From Dyadobacter sp. Leaf189 (GTDB lineage Bacteria; Bacteroidota; Bacteroidia; Cytophagales; Spirosomataceae): a DNA stretch of 64,000 bases. Numbering within the stretch: the stretch's first letter is position 1; each line of letters begins with the position of its first letter. Positions 1 to 8,424 of the stretch are shown here, one piece after another. Position numbers and translations under genes: made by a program. The DNA lies in assembly GCF_001424405.1 (NCBI RefSeq), contig NZ_LMPS01000006.1:558001-622000 (forward strand), in the 5' to 3' direction. The notes under the pieces were generated by a model. It saw nothing but the letters and a program-made list of their open reading frames with translations. It ran no database searches and was not told where the DNA came from.

Positions 1-81
1 CTGGTTAGCTCCTGGGGCCGGCTTTTCTACTTCTTTGATGATCAGCGGCTGGTTCGTTTCTGTTAAAAAAACTGCTTTCAT
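1..81 (-). CDS. Alcohol dehydrogenase / quinone oxidoreductase-like protein, N-terminal 27 codons (partial)
   Basis: An ATG on the minus strand at 81 opens a frame that runs off the left end. The visible residues begin MKAVFLTETNQPLIIKEVEK and continue PAPGANQ. This is the usual first strand pair of medium-chain (GroES-like) alcohol dehydrogenases and quinone oxidoreductases, where a K-E-V-x-x-P-x-P-G segment precedes the first catalytic loop. The cofactor site and any zinc ligands lie outside the window, so zinc-dependent and zinc-free types cannot be separated. Family call is by inference from the N-terminus only. Confidence 0.6.
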   Translation of the reverse strand, partial: MKAVFLTETNQPLIIKEVEKPAPGANQ

Positions 82-175
82 GATTTGTTGTCTATAAATT
101 GATGGTGGAATAATATTTGAAGGTTGTTAAAGTAAAATCAGGAATTATCCGTCAACATAACTAAACAAGAAAATT

Positions 176-529
176 ATGAAAGCGTTTTCATTCATTATAG
201 CACTTGTGTTAATTACTGCTTCAAACTCGTTTTCGCAAAAATCGAGGTATACCGAGCGCACAACCGAAACGAGGACGAGTCTTAAGAAGACTAAAAAAGA
301 TTCATCAGATGTGACTGCTATCCTGAAAGACTCCTCTAATGCCGAATCCGGACCAATCTTGAAGGATGATGGCTCCGTGAGTAGCACAGGCACAATCGAC
401 GGGCGCAGCAGCACCGGTCGCCCGGATGCAGATACTACGACGAGCTATACCGTCAGAAAGAAAGTAAGAACGCTGAACCCCGGCGAAACGACCAGAACAG
501 ATTCAACCAGAAAGCGTAAAAAACCCTGA
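176..529 (+). CDS. Small secreted low-complexity protein, function unknown
   Basis: 117 residues. The first 20 form a clear signal peptide (KAFSFIIALVLITASNSFS followed by Q), so the product is exported. The mature part is low complexity, rich in Thr, Ser, Lys, Arg and Asp, with repeated T-T-E-T-R and S-S-T-G-like stretches and a basic RKRKKP tail. No enzyme motif is visible. The next gene begins 8 bases after the stop, so the two are probably co-transcribed. I do not recognise the family. The biased composition makes a structural or surface-associated role possible, but nothing in the sequence proves it. Confidence 0.6.
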   Translation: MKAFSFIIALVLITASNSFSQKSRYTERTTETRTSLKKTKKDSSDVTAILKDSSNAESGPILKDDGSVSSTGTIDGRSSTGRPDADTTTSYTVRKKVRTLNPGETTRTDSTRKRKKP

Positions 530-537
530 TCAACTTC

Positions 538-1002
538 ATGTTCCCGATTCTGCTCATTGCACATTCAATTACCCGTTGGTTTGTAGTAACTACCTTATCA
601 ATAGCAATCTACCGGGGCATTCGGGGGTGGAGGGGAGCAAAAGAGTTTACCAGGAGAGACGATTCGCTGCGACATGGCACTGCCACATTCTCGCACATTC
701 AGATGATGATCGGGTATTTGTTGTACTTCAACAGCCCGTTCATCTCTTACTTCCGTTCCCATTTCAAAGAAGCAATACAGCATTTCGACTTTGTCTTTTT
801 TGGAATACTGCACATTACATTGATGACGATCGCCGTCATTATAATCACCATAGGATCCTCTGCGGCTAAACGACAGCAGACCGATCTGGCCAAATTCCGG
901 ATCATGACCATTTGCTTTATCGTAGCAGCAATCATCATCTTCATCGCAATACCCTGGCCATTTTCTCCGCTCGCAACGCGGCCTTATCTGAGAATATTTT
1001 AA
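538..1002 (+). CDS. Four-helix inner-membrane protein, often labelled cytochrome b-like in Bacteroidota
   Basis: 154 residues, nearly all hydrophobic. Four membrane segments are visible at about residues 3-22, 53-72, 83-103 and 122-143, separated by short basic loops. His residues occur near helix ends (AHSITRW at 8-14, SHIQMMIGY near 53, GILHITLM near 90). Similar four-helix proteins in this phylum are sometimes annotated cytochrome B, but no heme ligand pair can be assigned with certainty from sequence alone. The C-terminal IPWPFSPLATRPY motif is the kind of conserved tail seen in that family. It follows the small secreted protein with 8 bases between and is likely in the same transcript. 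Confidence 0.65.
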   Translation: MFPILLIAHSITRWFVVTTLSIAIYRGIRGWRGAKEFTRRDDSLRHGTATFSHIQMMIGYLLYFNSPFISYFRSHFKEAIQHFDFVFFGILHITLMTIAVIIITIGSSAAKRQQTDLAKFRIMTICFIVAAIIIFIAIPWPFSPLATRPYLRIF

Positions 1003-1028
1003 TGCAGACAGTGAACAAAATTAACTAA

Positions 1029-1418
1029 CTACTTGCCCTTTCTGGTCAGTTTCAGATTTTCTTTCCTGTACTCACCCCACCCCGTCCATAATTCCTGTAA
1101 GACCAGGTTTTTACCATCAAATTGTGTAACCACATAATACCAGTTACGCGGTGGACAGTTCTTGGCCCCATTGAGCGGTTGTTTATCTTTCATTAAAAAT
1201 GATTTGTCATCCAGCCAATGAATAAGCAATGTATCCGGATCCTGGCAGGTTATCTCATTGCGCCAAATCACTTCTTTGTCGCTGAAAAACTCGAAACCCG
1301 CACAGCTTGCCTCATTTAAAACAAACCTGCCTTTGATTTTAGAGAAGTCGGGTGCTGCATTTCTATCGCTGCCATTAAAAGCTGCCAAAGAAAGCGCCAT
1401 TAAAATAGTAAGTTTCAT
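1029..1418 (-). CDS. Small secreted protein, function unknown
   Basis: 129 residues with a short signal peptide (KLTILMALSLAAFNG) and a mature domain of about 110 residues rich in beta-prone segments and aromatic residues. Four Cys in the mature part (near 39, 58, 88 and within CPPRNWYY) could form disulfides in the periplasm. The layout, a signal peptide then a small strand-rich domain ending in a basic LKLTRKGK tail, resembles lipocalin-like secreted proteins of Bacteroidota, but I cannot name a family. It lies just downstream of and parallel to the SRPBCC gene (24 bases or so apart), so co-transcription is likely. Confidence 0.6.
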   Translation of the reverse strand: MKLTILMALSLAAFNGSDRNAAPDFSKIKGRFVLNEASCAGFEFFSDKEVIWRNEITCQDPDTLLIHWLDDKSFLMKDKQPLNGAKNCPPRNWYYVVTQFDGKNLVLQELWTGWGEYRKENLKLTRKGK

Positions 1419-1441
1419 AGCTGAGCTCTGGTTGATCCTGG

Positions 1442-1894
1442 CTATTGAAAACGCCAGTCGAATGCACCTTTTCTAAGATTAACACCATGTTCAAGATACG
1501 CTTTCAGGAATGCGAGAAAGTAAGCCCAGCCTTCGGTATTCCCCCTGAGCCAATCGATTCCTTCGGGCGTATTTTCCATAAACTTTTCAGTAATCCGCAC
1601 GATCGTTGTCCCTCCAAGCGGTTCCAGTGTAATCTCCACCAGCGTCTCATTTCCTTCCTCACCCCAATAAAAAGAGATAAATTGATGGTCAGTTACTTTC
1701 TCGATCATCACAGGAACATCCACGTCCGTTTCCGGGAAATGCCACGTCAGCCTGGCGCCTTCGCGGATATGTCCGCTGCTATCGGCGATAAAATAATTCA
1801 CCATATGCACAGGATCAACAATTGCATCATAAACCTCCTGAGGCGTTTTGGCGATCTGTATCGCAGCCTTGCTTTCCAATTTCATGCTTTCCAT
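1442..1894 (-). CDS. SRPBCC / START-like domain protein (AHSA1-type)
   Basis: 150 residues from the ATG at 1894; a second ATG at 1885 (MKLESKAA) fits the family start equally well, and the more upstream TTG is less likely. The protein is one SRPBCC helix-grip domain: I-Q-I-A-K-T-P-Q-E-V-Y-D-A-I-V-D-P opens the domain, followed by GARLTWHFPETDVDVPV, then a Thr-x-Val-x-Ile central strand and the long C-terminal helix ending in YFLAFLKAYLEHG. This family (activator of Hsp90 ATPase 1 C-terminal-like) binds hydrophobic ligands in a central cavity. No catalytic residues are known for most members, so the ligand is unknown. Confidence 0.85.
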   Translation of the reverse strand: MESMKLESKAAIQIAKTPQEVYDAIVDPVHMVNYFIADSSGHIREGARLTWHFPETDVDVPVMIEKVTDHQFISFYWGEEGNETLVEITLEPLGGTTIVRITEKFMENTPEGIDWLRGNTEGWAYFLAFLKAYLEHGVNLRKGAFDWRFQ

Positions 1895-2018
1895 TGAGAT
1901 CAAAGTTTTAGTTCAAAATTCTTGTGGTAACCTGATAGTGCCTGACTGATTACAAAAGCCAGGCCAGTGTTCTCAGTTCTTTCCTGATTTGGGAAGAAAT
2001 GATAGTCGTTTCAAGACA

Positions 2019-2055
2019 CAAAAAACCCTCCATAAAGATATCTGAATGGAGGGTT
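2019..2055 (-). terminator. Rho-independent terminator of the PVC-type dehydrogenase gene
   Basis: A perfect 10-bp inverted repeat (aaccctccat at 2024-2033, atggagggtt at 2046-2055) with a 12-base loop lies 26 bases past the stop of the leftward gene ending at 2081. Read on the minus strand the hairpin is followed at once by a run of six to seven T. It would also separate this gene from the SRPBCC gene further left. Confidence 0.8.
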
Positions 2056-2080
2056 GAATTATTTTATCTTAGCTATCTAA

Positions 2081-4726
2081 CTACTTTTTCTGTTGCGACA
2101 GGAATGTAACCAACGAAGCAAATTCCTCATAAGATAGCTCGTTCGCCAGCCCGGGAGGCATCATCGAGGTTTCCATTTCCTTCCGCGACGTAATATCTGA
2201 AACTTTAAAGGTGTAAACGGCGCCGGTAATATCTCTTAGTACCAGCTTTTCAGCGGATTCCTCAGAAACAAATCCCATAAAGCTCTTCTCATCCTTGGTC
2301 GTAATCAGTACCGATGCAAATCCCTGAGAGATCGACGCATTGGGTTTCAATATCGATTCTGCAATCTGTTCGCGGTTCATGATCGAGCCGATCTGCCCCA
2401 TATAAGGTCCTTTCAATGGCCCGTTGCGGTTGATGCTATGGCAAGCCACGCAACCTTGCTTGGTAAACAAAGTTTTTCCAAGCGCCGGGTCACCCTCGAT
2501 CTTTGCAATAGCCAGCATTACATCTTCAATGGAGTTTTCTCCAACCTGTCCTTTTTTATTCTGGATTTTGGTCAAATCGATCTTCAACTCTTGCTTTTCG
2601 ACCACAATATCCTCTCCGCCGAATTCGTCAATTCCCATTCGCTGGCGACCATTCAAGTCAGCAAAAAATTTCTTTCCATTCTCATCTGCCTTGCTCCATT
2701 GCTGCATCAGAAAACGTTTGATCTCATCCGATGAAGCCCAGGTTACAGCCTTGTAGTACGGACCGTGTGTATCGGGCCGGGTACTCCACCACCAGGATCC
2801 GTCGTAAGGCGCCTCTTCTTTATAAAGCCTGCCCAGTGTTGTCAGGATTTGCTTTTTCAGCGCTTCATCTTTGGCCTTATCGTAAGCTGCTATCAGTCCG
2901 GAAACCGCCTTGGGGTCGTGCATATAACGCAGCGCCCAAAGTGCAAGTGTTGTATTTTCGCTACCAATCGCCTGTACGCAAGCATCTACCGCATTGATGG
3001 CAACCAGCGCGCGAACCGCTAAATGCGGGGGAACAATGGCGGAGTTAGGTGTCGCGTGCGGACCTTCGGTTCCTTTTGCAGGTGACACAAAAGACGATGG
3101 TACCTTCACCGACAGCAATGCAGAAGCCGCCTCTGGGCGCCCCAACCTGCCTAATCCGATGGTTGCAGCTGCCTGCACGCGCGGCGAGCTGTCTTTCATT
3201 CCTTTTATGAACGGTTCAACAGGTACTCTCTCAATAGCTGGCTTTCTGTCAGCCAAAGCACGCAGTGCAAATTCGCGTACTGCATTGTCGTCGGTAAGTT
3301 TCACCAAACTACCAACTGCGTCCTTCCCAGCCGCCTGTGCATAAGTATAGATTCCCGCTACCCGAACGTAAAGTGGAAGCGACTTGTCTTCCGCGATTTT
3401 CAACGAAACTTTCGCCGCATCTTTTGGGAAGCGTGCCAGCAGCTCCTGCTGACCAGCCAGCCGCTGCACAGCGCTTTCTGATTTCAACAGTGCTTCAAGT
3501 TCTTTGACATTCGACTTCTTGACATCCTTGAATGCTTTGTACTTCCAACCCTTCGGAACAGCCCGGACAACAAACCCTTTGCTTGGGTTACCAGAATATC
3601 CCGCGCCATCCCAGGCAGCCAGGTAAACGCGCCCCGAAGCGTCAATGTCAAGGTCTGTTACTTGTGCCAGCTTGATAAACTCTTCCTCCTTTTGGGTAAA
3701 CGTAGCTCCGTCAGGCTGCACACGATGTACATATATCTGGCTGCGGCCCCAGTCGGCCATCATAGGGACGCGGTTGTACTTCGCAGGCCAGTTCGGATCA
3801 TCCATAAACAAAGAACCTGTTCCGGAACCGCCGCCCAGATCGATCAATGCAGGAATGATTTCTTCGGTGAAGTTTTTAAACAAAACGGGATAACCGTACT
3901 CTCCTGACTGGATCTGGTTACTGAAACGAATGTTCCAGCCGCCGCCATCATTGGTGTTATCACGTGTGAAAATGTTCATGTAAGGATCAATCGCCACATC
4001 GTAGATATTGCGCATACCATGCGTATAAACCTCCATTTCAGTTCCATCCGGACGAACGCGCACGATTCCCCCTCCAAGCTGTGTCAGCTTTTTACCGGAA
4101 CGGTCCACTGCCTCATGAAATCCGAAATCGCCCACCGCGATATAGATCCAGCCATCGACCCCCATTCTTATTCCATTGGTAGCATGGTCGGTTCCGCGGC
4201 TTTGCAGGAATTTCGGATTACTGATTCCCTGTATCAAAGTAGTGGAAGGTCCGTCAGCCAGTCCGTCGTGATTTTTATCTTCAAATACAACCAGCGCCAT
4301 ACCCGACGCTTTACCATCTGCAAACGTGGTATGCAGTACAAAAAGCTGATCGCCCATTGAAATGATCCCACGCGGATCGTCCACTTTCGCGAAGGTCGTG
4401 TGCTTATCCACTTTGCCGTCATTATCAGCATCCACCAGCCGCACGATACTACCTTTTCCGGGATCTTTTCCCAATGATCCGATCATATCAACGCCCACAT
4501 ACACTTCACCCGTGGCCGCTACTGCGAGACAGGCAGGACTTGGTGTCAGTTGCGGACCGGCAAATGGTGTGACATCAAGTTCTTCAGGCCAGGTGGTGGC
4601 ATTGGGAAGTGTGTCGGCTTTTACCAGCATTTTCCTTGTTTCAGGATTTTCAGTGCGCCCGGTATTCCAGTCATTCCAGCAAAGCAGCAGGAATGCAGAA
4701 AACAGGCTGAATGTAATTTTTAACAT
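2081..4726 (-). CDS. Secreted PVC-type dehydrogenase with beta-propeller, HEAT repeats and c-type heme-binding domain
   Basis: 881 residues with a signal peptide (about 1-22). Residues about 45-390 look like a six-bladed propeller of the sugar/sorbosone dehydrogenase type, with repeated G-x-I-Y-V-A-V-G-D-F-type strands and Asp/Asn-rich loops such as DADNDGKVDKH. About 400-640 are HEAT-like helices. The C-terminal 135 residues are a heme domain with CVACH at 759-763 and an M-M-P-P-G axial Met candidate near 857. This order matches the putative membrane-bound dehydrogenase plus heme-binding domains first described in Pirellula and Verrucomicrobium. The product is probably periplasmic or surface-bound and passes electrons from a sugar-like substrate to a cytochrome chain; the substrate is unknown. 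It stands alone between a terminator and a divergent permease gene. Confidence 0.85.
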   Translation of the reverse strand: MLKITFSLFSAFLLLCWNDWNTGRTENPETRKMLVKADTLPNATTWPEELDVTPFAGPQLTPSPACLAVAATGEVYVGVDMIGSLGKDPGKGSIVRLVDADNDGKVDKHTTFAKVDDPRGIISMGDQLFVLHTTFADGKASGMALVVFEDKNHDGLADGPSTTLIQGISNPKFLQSRGTDHATNGIRMGVDGWIYIAVGDFGFHEAVDRSGKKLTQLGGGIVRVRPDGTEMEVYTHGMRNIYDVAIDPYMNIFTRDNTNDGGGWNIRFSNQIQSGEYGYPVLFKNFTEEIIPALIDLGGGSGTGSLFMDDPNWPAKYNRVPMMADWGRSQIYVHRVQPDGATFTQKEEEFIKLAQVTDLDIDASGRVYLAAWDGAGYSGNPSKGFVVRAVPKGWKYKAFKDVKKSNVKELEALLKSESAVQRLAGQQELLARFPKDAAKVSLKIAEDKSLPLYVRVAGIYTYAQAAGKDAVGSLVKLTDDNAVREFALRALADRKPAIERVPVEPFIKGMKDSSPRVQAAATIGLGRLGRPEAASALLSVKVPSSFVSPAKGTEGPHATPNSAIVPPHLAVRALVAINAVDACVQAIGSENTTLALWALRYMHDPKAVSGLIAAYDKAKDEALKKQILTTLGRLYKEEAPYDGSWWWSTRPDTHGPYYKAVTWASSDEIKRFLMQQWSKADENGKKFFADLNGRQRMGIDEFGGEDIVVEKQELKIDLTKIQNKKGQVGENSIEDVMLAIAKIEGDPALGKTLFTKQGCVACHSINRNGPLKGPYMGQIGSIMNREQIAESILKPNASISQGFASVLITTKDEKSFMGFVSEESAEKLVLRDITGAVYTFKVSDITSRKEMETSMMPPGLANELSYEEFASLVTFLSQQKK

Positions 4727-5021
4727 AAACGATTGAAATGCAGTCAGCTCGGCGAAAGCCGGCCAGGTGATTAAAGGTATTTGTTGAATTTAAAATTGAA
4801 AATAAGTTATAACTACTCTAAAATGATGTTCGCCCGGAAAATATTTTGTCCGCATCCGAACAACGTGCATTGACTAAATCAGCCTTTCAGCCACGCATGA
4901 ACGGTTTGCAGTAGCTGGCATTTATTTGTTAGGGAAGGGCTTTTAGCTGTTAGCGATTGGCTATTAGCCTTAGCTGTTAATTGTTAGCAGTGGATAATTC
5001 TTTTTCTATAACTCCATCATT
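4727..5021. other. Divergent intergenic region between dehydrogenase and permease genes
   Basis: This 295-base stretch carries the promoters of two divergent genes but no box I can assign securely. The half nearest the dehydrogenase gene is AT-rich. Bases 4937-4987 contain loosely repeated TTAGC/GCTAT words (tagctgttagcgattggct is one instance) that can pair with one another. I see no small gene. Confidence 0.4.
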
Positions 5022-7472
5022 ATGGTTAGCAACTACATCAAAATTGCGCTTCGGAACATGTGGAAGAACAAAGCTTTCACATTCGTCAACCTGACTGGCC
5101 TCGTTGTGGGCATTACGGCTTGTCTGCTTATCCTTCAGTATGTCAGTTTTGAGCTGAGTTTTGATCAGTTTCACAGTGATTCAGACCGGATTTACCGGGT
5201 TGCCAATGACCGCTTTCAGCAAGGTAAGCTGATACAGCACGGCACGATAACCTACCCCGCAGTCGCTCCTGCTTTGGCGAAAGATTATAACGAGGTGGAA
5301 AGTTATACGACCATTTCCAATCCGGGTACATTCAAGCTGCGGAAAGACCAGAAGATCTATGAGGAAAAAGGCCTTTATGCAGATGCCGGGTTCCTGACAT
5401 TTTTTACATTTCCCCTTGTCGCCGGCGACCCCGAAACAGCTTTGAAAGCGCCGAATTCCATTGTACTCTCCGAGAGCAATGCGAAGAGAATCTTCAATGC
5501 AGGTCCGTCACAATATCCTGCACTGATCGGCAAAACGTTACTGATCGATTTGGATACCGCGCCTTACCAGATTACGGGGATCATGAAGGATATTCCGGCT
5601 AACTCACACCTGAAATTTTCTGTGTTAATGTCCTATCAAACATTGGCGCGCAGCTGGGGAGACTGGGTTAATACCAGCTGGGAAAGCTCGGATATGTGGC
5701 ACTATATCAAGTTGCGGGAGGGCGCAGAAGCGGCCGCACTGGAAAATAAGCTACCTGCATTCAGTGACCGTTACTTCAAAGGAGATAAGGTTTCAGGCAG
5801 TGTCGAGAAATTTCATTTGCAGCCTCTTAACAAGGCACACCTTTATTCTGATTATGAATATGAAATCGGGCAGGTGAATAACGGAAAGGCTGTCTGGACT
5901 ATGCTGATCATCGCTGCATTTATACTCCTGATTGCCTGGATCAACTACATTAACCTGTCCACCGCCCGCTCTCTGGAACGGGCCCGCGAAGTGGGTGTGC
6001 GCAAGGTAGCCGGGGCGACCTCGGGACAACTTACTTTACAGTTTCTGTCTGAATCGGTGCTACTTAATGCATTTGCATTCGTACTCGCCATTGTGCTTGC
6101 ATTACTTTTCCAGCCATACCTCAACCAGCTTATCGAGAAGCCGCTGTCGTTTGATTTGCTCACGGGGCAGGGATTCGGAGGTTCGGCAATGGCGTGGATA
6201 CTTGCGCTGGTATTTGTATCCGGCACATTATTATCCGGTTTTTATCCCGCATTTGCCTTATCGGGTTTCAGGGCGATCAGTGTTTTGAAAGGCAGTTTCA
6301 AACGTTCTGCGAACGGGATCTGGGTACGGCAATCGCTTGTTGTGTTCCAGTATACCGCCTCAATGGTGCTGATCGTGGGCACATTCATTGTATTCAAACA
6401 ACTCGAATTTATGCGGAAAGAAAACCTTGGGTTCAATATGGAGCAAGTGCTGGTAGTACGCGGCCCCGAGCTGACCCGCTGGGATTCTACTTCCATCGAC
6501 CGGATTAACAGCTTCAAGACAGAGCTTCGGCGCTACCCGCAGGTTCAGGCAGCGAGCTCTTCGGCAAATGTATTCGGAAACAGGCTGAGCAGGAGCTTCA
6601 ACATCATGCGCGTGGGCGCCACCGAAGGTAAAGGTGTTACATTCAGCAGGATGCCCGTTGACGCAGATTTCTTTGAAACTTACCGTATCAAAATGCTGGC
6701 TGGCAGAAATTTCCTTCCGACCGACTCCAACCAGGACTCTCAGAAAGTCAAGAATGCAATACTTAACCTTTCCGCTGCCAAGTTGCTCGGCTTTAACAAT
6801 GCAGAAGAAGCGACCGGCCAGAAATTTTCTTTAAATGGGAAAGAATGGGAGATTGTTGGCGTAGTCAGCGACTTCCATCAGCAATCCTTGAAACATGCTA
6901 TCGAGCCAATCGTATTCGCACCCTTTTACACTTTAAGCGGCTTCTTTTCTGTCAAAATGGCAAGTTCGGACGTAGAGAAAACAGTCAACCTGGTGAGGCA
7001 GAAGTACCAGGACTTCTTTCCGGGGAACCGTTTTGACTACTTTTTTATGGATCAAAAATTCAATGAGCAATACAAAGACGACCGGATTTTCGGCCAGGTT
7101 TCCAGCTTCTTCTCGCTTCTGGCAGTACTGATCGCCTCACTGGGCATTTTCGGCTTGTCTTCCTATACCATTGCACAACGTACCAAAGAAATCGGCGTAC
7201 GAAAAGTGCTGGGCGCAACGGTCGGCAGTATCGTCGCTTTACTCTCACAGGATTTCATAAAGCTGGTCATCATCGCCATCGCAATCGGCTCGCCGATCGC
7301 GTGGTATGGCGTAAGTCACTGGCTGGATGATTTTGCCTATAAAATCGAAATCTCGTGGTGGATGTTTGCCGTAGCCGGAATAGCCGCAATCATCATCGCA
7401 TTCGCAACAGTAAGTTCACAAGCCATCAAAGCAGCACTCATGAACCCGGCGAAGGTGTTGAAGGGGGAATGA
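5022..7472 (+). CDS. FtsX/MacB-type ABC transporter permease
   Basis: 816 residues, the usual size of the Bacteroidota MacB-like permeases. Layout: N-terminal cytoplasmic NYIKIALRNMWKNKAFTFVN motif, first membrane helix at about 21-41, a periplasmic MacB_PCD domain to about 290, a first FtsX domain with three helices (about 290-430), a second periplasmic domain, and a second FtsX domain at the C-terminus (about 680-810) with the conserved RTKEIGVRKVLGA coupling helix. The matching ERAREVGVRKVAGA occurs in the first FtsX domain. No ATPase gene is adjacent, as is common for these orphan permeases. Likely moves small molecules or peptides or transmits force across the envelope using an ATPase encoded elsewhere. 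Confidence 0.9.
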   Translation: MVSNYIKIALRNMWKNKAFTFVNLTGLVVGITACLLILQYVSFELSFDQFHSDSDRIYRVANDRFQQGKLIQHGTITYPAVAPALAKDYNEVESYTTISNPGTFKLRKDQKIYEEKGLYADAGFLTFFTFPLVAGDPETALKAPNSIVLSESNAKRIFNAGPSQYPALIGKTLLIDLDTAPYQITGIMKDIPANSHLKFSVLMSYQTLARSWGDWVNTSWESSDMWHYIKLREGAEAAALENKLPAFSDRYFKGDKVSGSVEKFHLQPLNKAHLYSDYEYEIGQVNNGKAVWTMLIIAAFILLIAWINYINLSTARSLERAREVGVRKVAGATSGQLTLQFLSESVLLNAFAFVLAIVLALLFQPYLNQLIEKPLSFDLLTGQGFGGSAMAWILALVFVSGTLLSGFYPAFALSGFRAISVLKGSFKRSANGIWVRQSLVVFQYTASMVLIVGTFIVFKQLEFMRKENLGFNMEQVLVVRGPELTRWDSTSIDRINSFKTELRRYPQVQAASSSANVFGNRLSRSFNIMRVGATEGKGVTFSRMPVDADFFETYRIKMLAGRNFLPTDSNQDSQKVKNAILNLSAAKLLGFNNAEEATGQKFSLNGKEWEIVGVVSDFHQQSLKHAIEPIVFAPFYTLSGFFSVKMASSDVEKTVNLVRQKYQDFFPGNRFDYFFMDQKFNEQYKDDRIFGQVSSFFSLLAVLIASLGIFGLSSYTIAQRTKEIGVRKVLGATVGSIVALLSQDFIKLVIIAIAIGSPIAWYGVSHWLDDFAYKIEISWWMFAVAGIAAIIIAFATVSSQAIKAALMNPAKVLKGE

Positions 7473-7484
7473 GAAGGAGAAGGG

Positions 7485-7698
7485 GGAATGAGTGAATGAG
7501 TGAATGAGTGAATGCGAGTTGGAGTTTATGAGTTTAGAGTTTATGAGTTTATGAGTTTATGAGTTTATGAGTAGATAATTCATTACCAGTCAAATTCATT
7601 CATTCATTCATTCACAAATTCACTCATTCACTCATTCACAAATTCACTCATTCACTCATTCACTCATTCACTCATAAACTCATTCACTCATAAACTCC
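7485..7698. repeat. Paired arrays of 8-bp repeats in inverted orientation
   Basis: After the permease stop, 7485-7571 carries tandem GAATGAGT units (about three and a half) then GAGTTTAT units (about five). After a 20-base spacer, 7595-7698 carries the complement: ATTC/ACTCATTC units (roughly nine, with two ACAAATTC interruptions) then ATAAACTC units. The two halves can pair to a long imperfect hairpin. It may serve as a terminator for the permease gene, and the short tandem units should be prone to copy-number change. Confidence 0.8.
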
Positions 7699-7748
7699 CC
7701 TGAAAAAATGTCTGGTTCGGGAATGTCAATTTTTCAGATTTCATAGGC

Positions 7749-7764
7749 TGGCACAGGGTTTTCT
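7749..7764 (+). promoter_or_regulatory. Candidate sigma-54 (-24/-12) promoter of the small heat-shock gene
   Basis: TGGCACAGGGTTTTCT matches the sigma-54 consensus TGGCAC-N5-TTGCW except for T in place of G at the -12 GC step. It lies 80 bases before the ATG of the Hsp20 gene. The same first 9 bases, TGGCACAGG, recur upstream of the next gene. No activator site was identified, so this is a candidate only. Confidence 0.4.
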
Positions 7765-7843
7765 TTATAGGGGATTCAATGTAAAATACTTCATTTTACT
7801 TTTTAGATAATTTATTATTTAACACTTAAAAACGAGGTAAATT

Positions 7844-8293
7844 ATGTCACTGATCAGAAAGAACCGGGATACGTTCCCAGTGTTTCCAAGCTTCTTTGAT
7901 GACTTTTTAAGTCGCGATCTTTTCAATTGGAACCAATCCAATTATTCGTCGACAAGTACCACGATTCCTGCGGTGAATATCCGCGAAACCGATGACAACT
8001 TTGAAGTTGAAATGGCGTCGCCGGGAATGGACAAGAAAGACTTCAACATTCGCCTCGACGGCAATACACTTACGATTTCCTCGGTGAAGGAACAAAACCA
8101 GGAGGATAACAAAGACAATTATTCGCGCAGGGAGTTCAGCTACCAGTCTTTCCAGAGAACATTCGTTCTTCCCAAAGATGTGGTCGACGAAGACAGGATC
8201 AGCGCACAATATGAAAATGGCCTTTTAAAGCTCTGGATTCCGAAACGGGAAGAAGCCAAGCAAAAAGGACCAAGATTAATAGAAATCCAGTAA
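7844..8293 (+). CDS. Small heat-shock protein, Hsp20/alpha-crystallin family
   Basis: 149 residues. The N-terminal 40 are Phe/Ser/Asn-rich (FPSFFDDFLSRDLF), as in family members that use this arm for oligomer assembly. The alpha-crystallin domain spans about 43-138, with the conserved A-x-x-x-G-L-L-like segment YENGLLKLWIPK. The C-terminal I-x-I anchor is present as LIEIQ. A good Shine-Dalgarno site (GAGG, 7 bases before ATG) supports the start. ATP-independent chaperone that holds unfolding proteins. A sigma-54-like site lies upstream and a strong hairpin overlaps the stop codon, so it is probably a single-gene transcript. Confidence 0.95.
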   Translation: MSLIRKNRDTFPVFPSFFDDFLSRDLFNWNQSNYSSTSTTIPAVNIRETDDNFEVEMASPGMDKKDFNIRLDGNTLTISSVKEQNQEDNKDNYSRREFSYQSFQRTFVLPKDVVDEDRISAQYENGLLKLWIPKREEAKQKGPRLIEIQ

Positions 8294-8331
8294 TGTAAAA
8301 AGGGGCCAGCCGGCCCCTTTTTACATTACTG
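8288..8331. terminator. Perfect 20-bp inverted repeat terminator overlapping the hsp20 stop codon
   Basis: Arms 8288-8307 and 8312-8331 are exact complements around a 4-base AGCC loop. The core is A5-GGGGCC / GGCCCC-T5, so it works as a terminator in either direction. The left arm contains the last codon and the TAA stop of the Hsp20 gene. Confidence 0.9.
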
Positions 8332-8372
8332 ACTGCGTGCGATCTCCTACCCCATTTTCCCAATTCACTGAA

Positions 8373-8388
8373 TGGCACAGGATTTATG
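8373..8388 (+). promoter_or_regulatory. Second TGGCACAGG motif, possible promoter of the transglutaminase gene
   Basis: TGGCACAGGATTTATG lies 37 bases before the ATG. It shares TGGCACAGG and the following TTT with the site before the heat-shock gene, but it lacks the -12 GC of a sigma-54 promoter. It may be a weak sigma-54 site or the site of another factor. Confidence 0.3.
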
Positions 8389-8424
8389 ATTGTAGCAGAT
8401 ATACTTATTCAATAATCGGATCTT

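Noticed and set aside
7485..7698. Octamer repeats considered as a CRISPR array
   Set aside because: Units are 8 bases with no unique spacers and no cas genes nearby.
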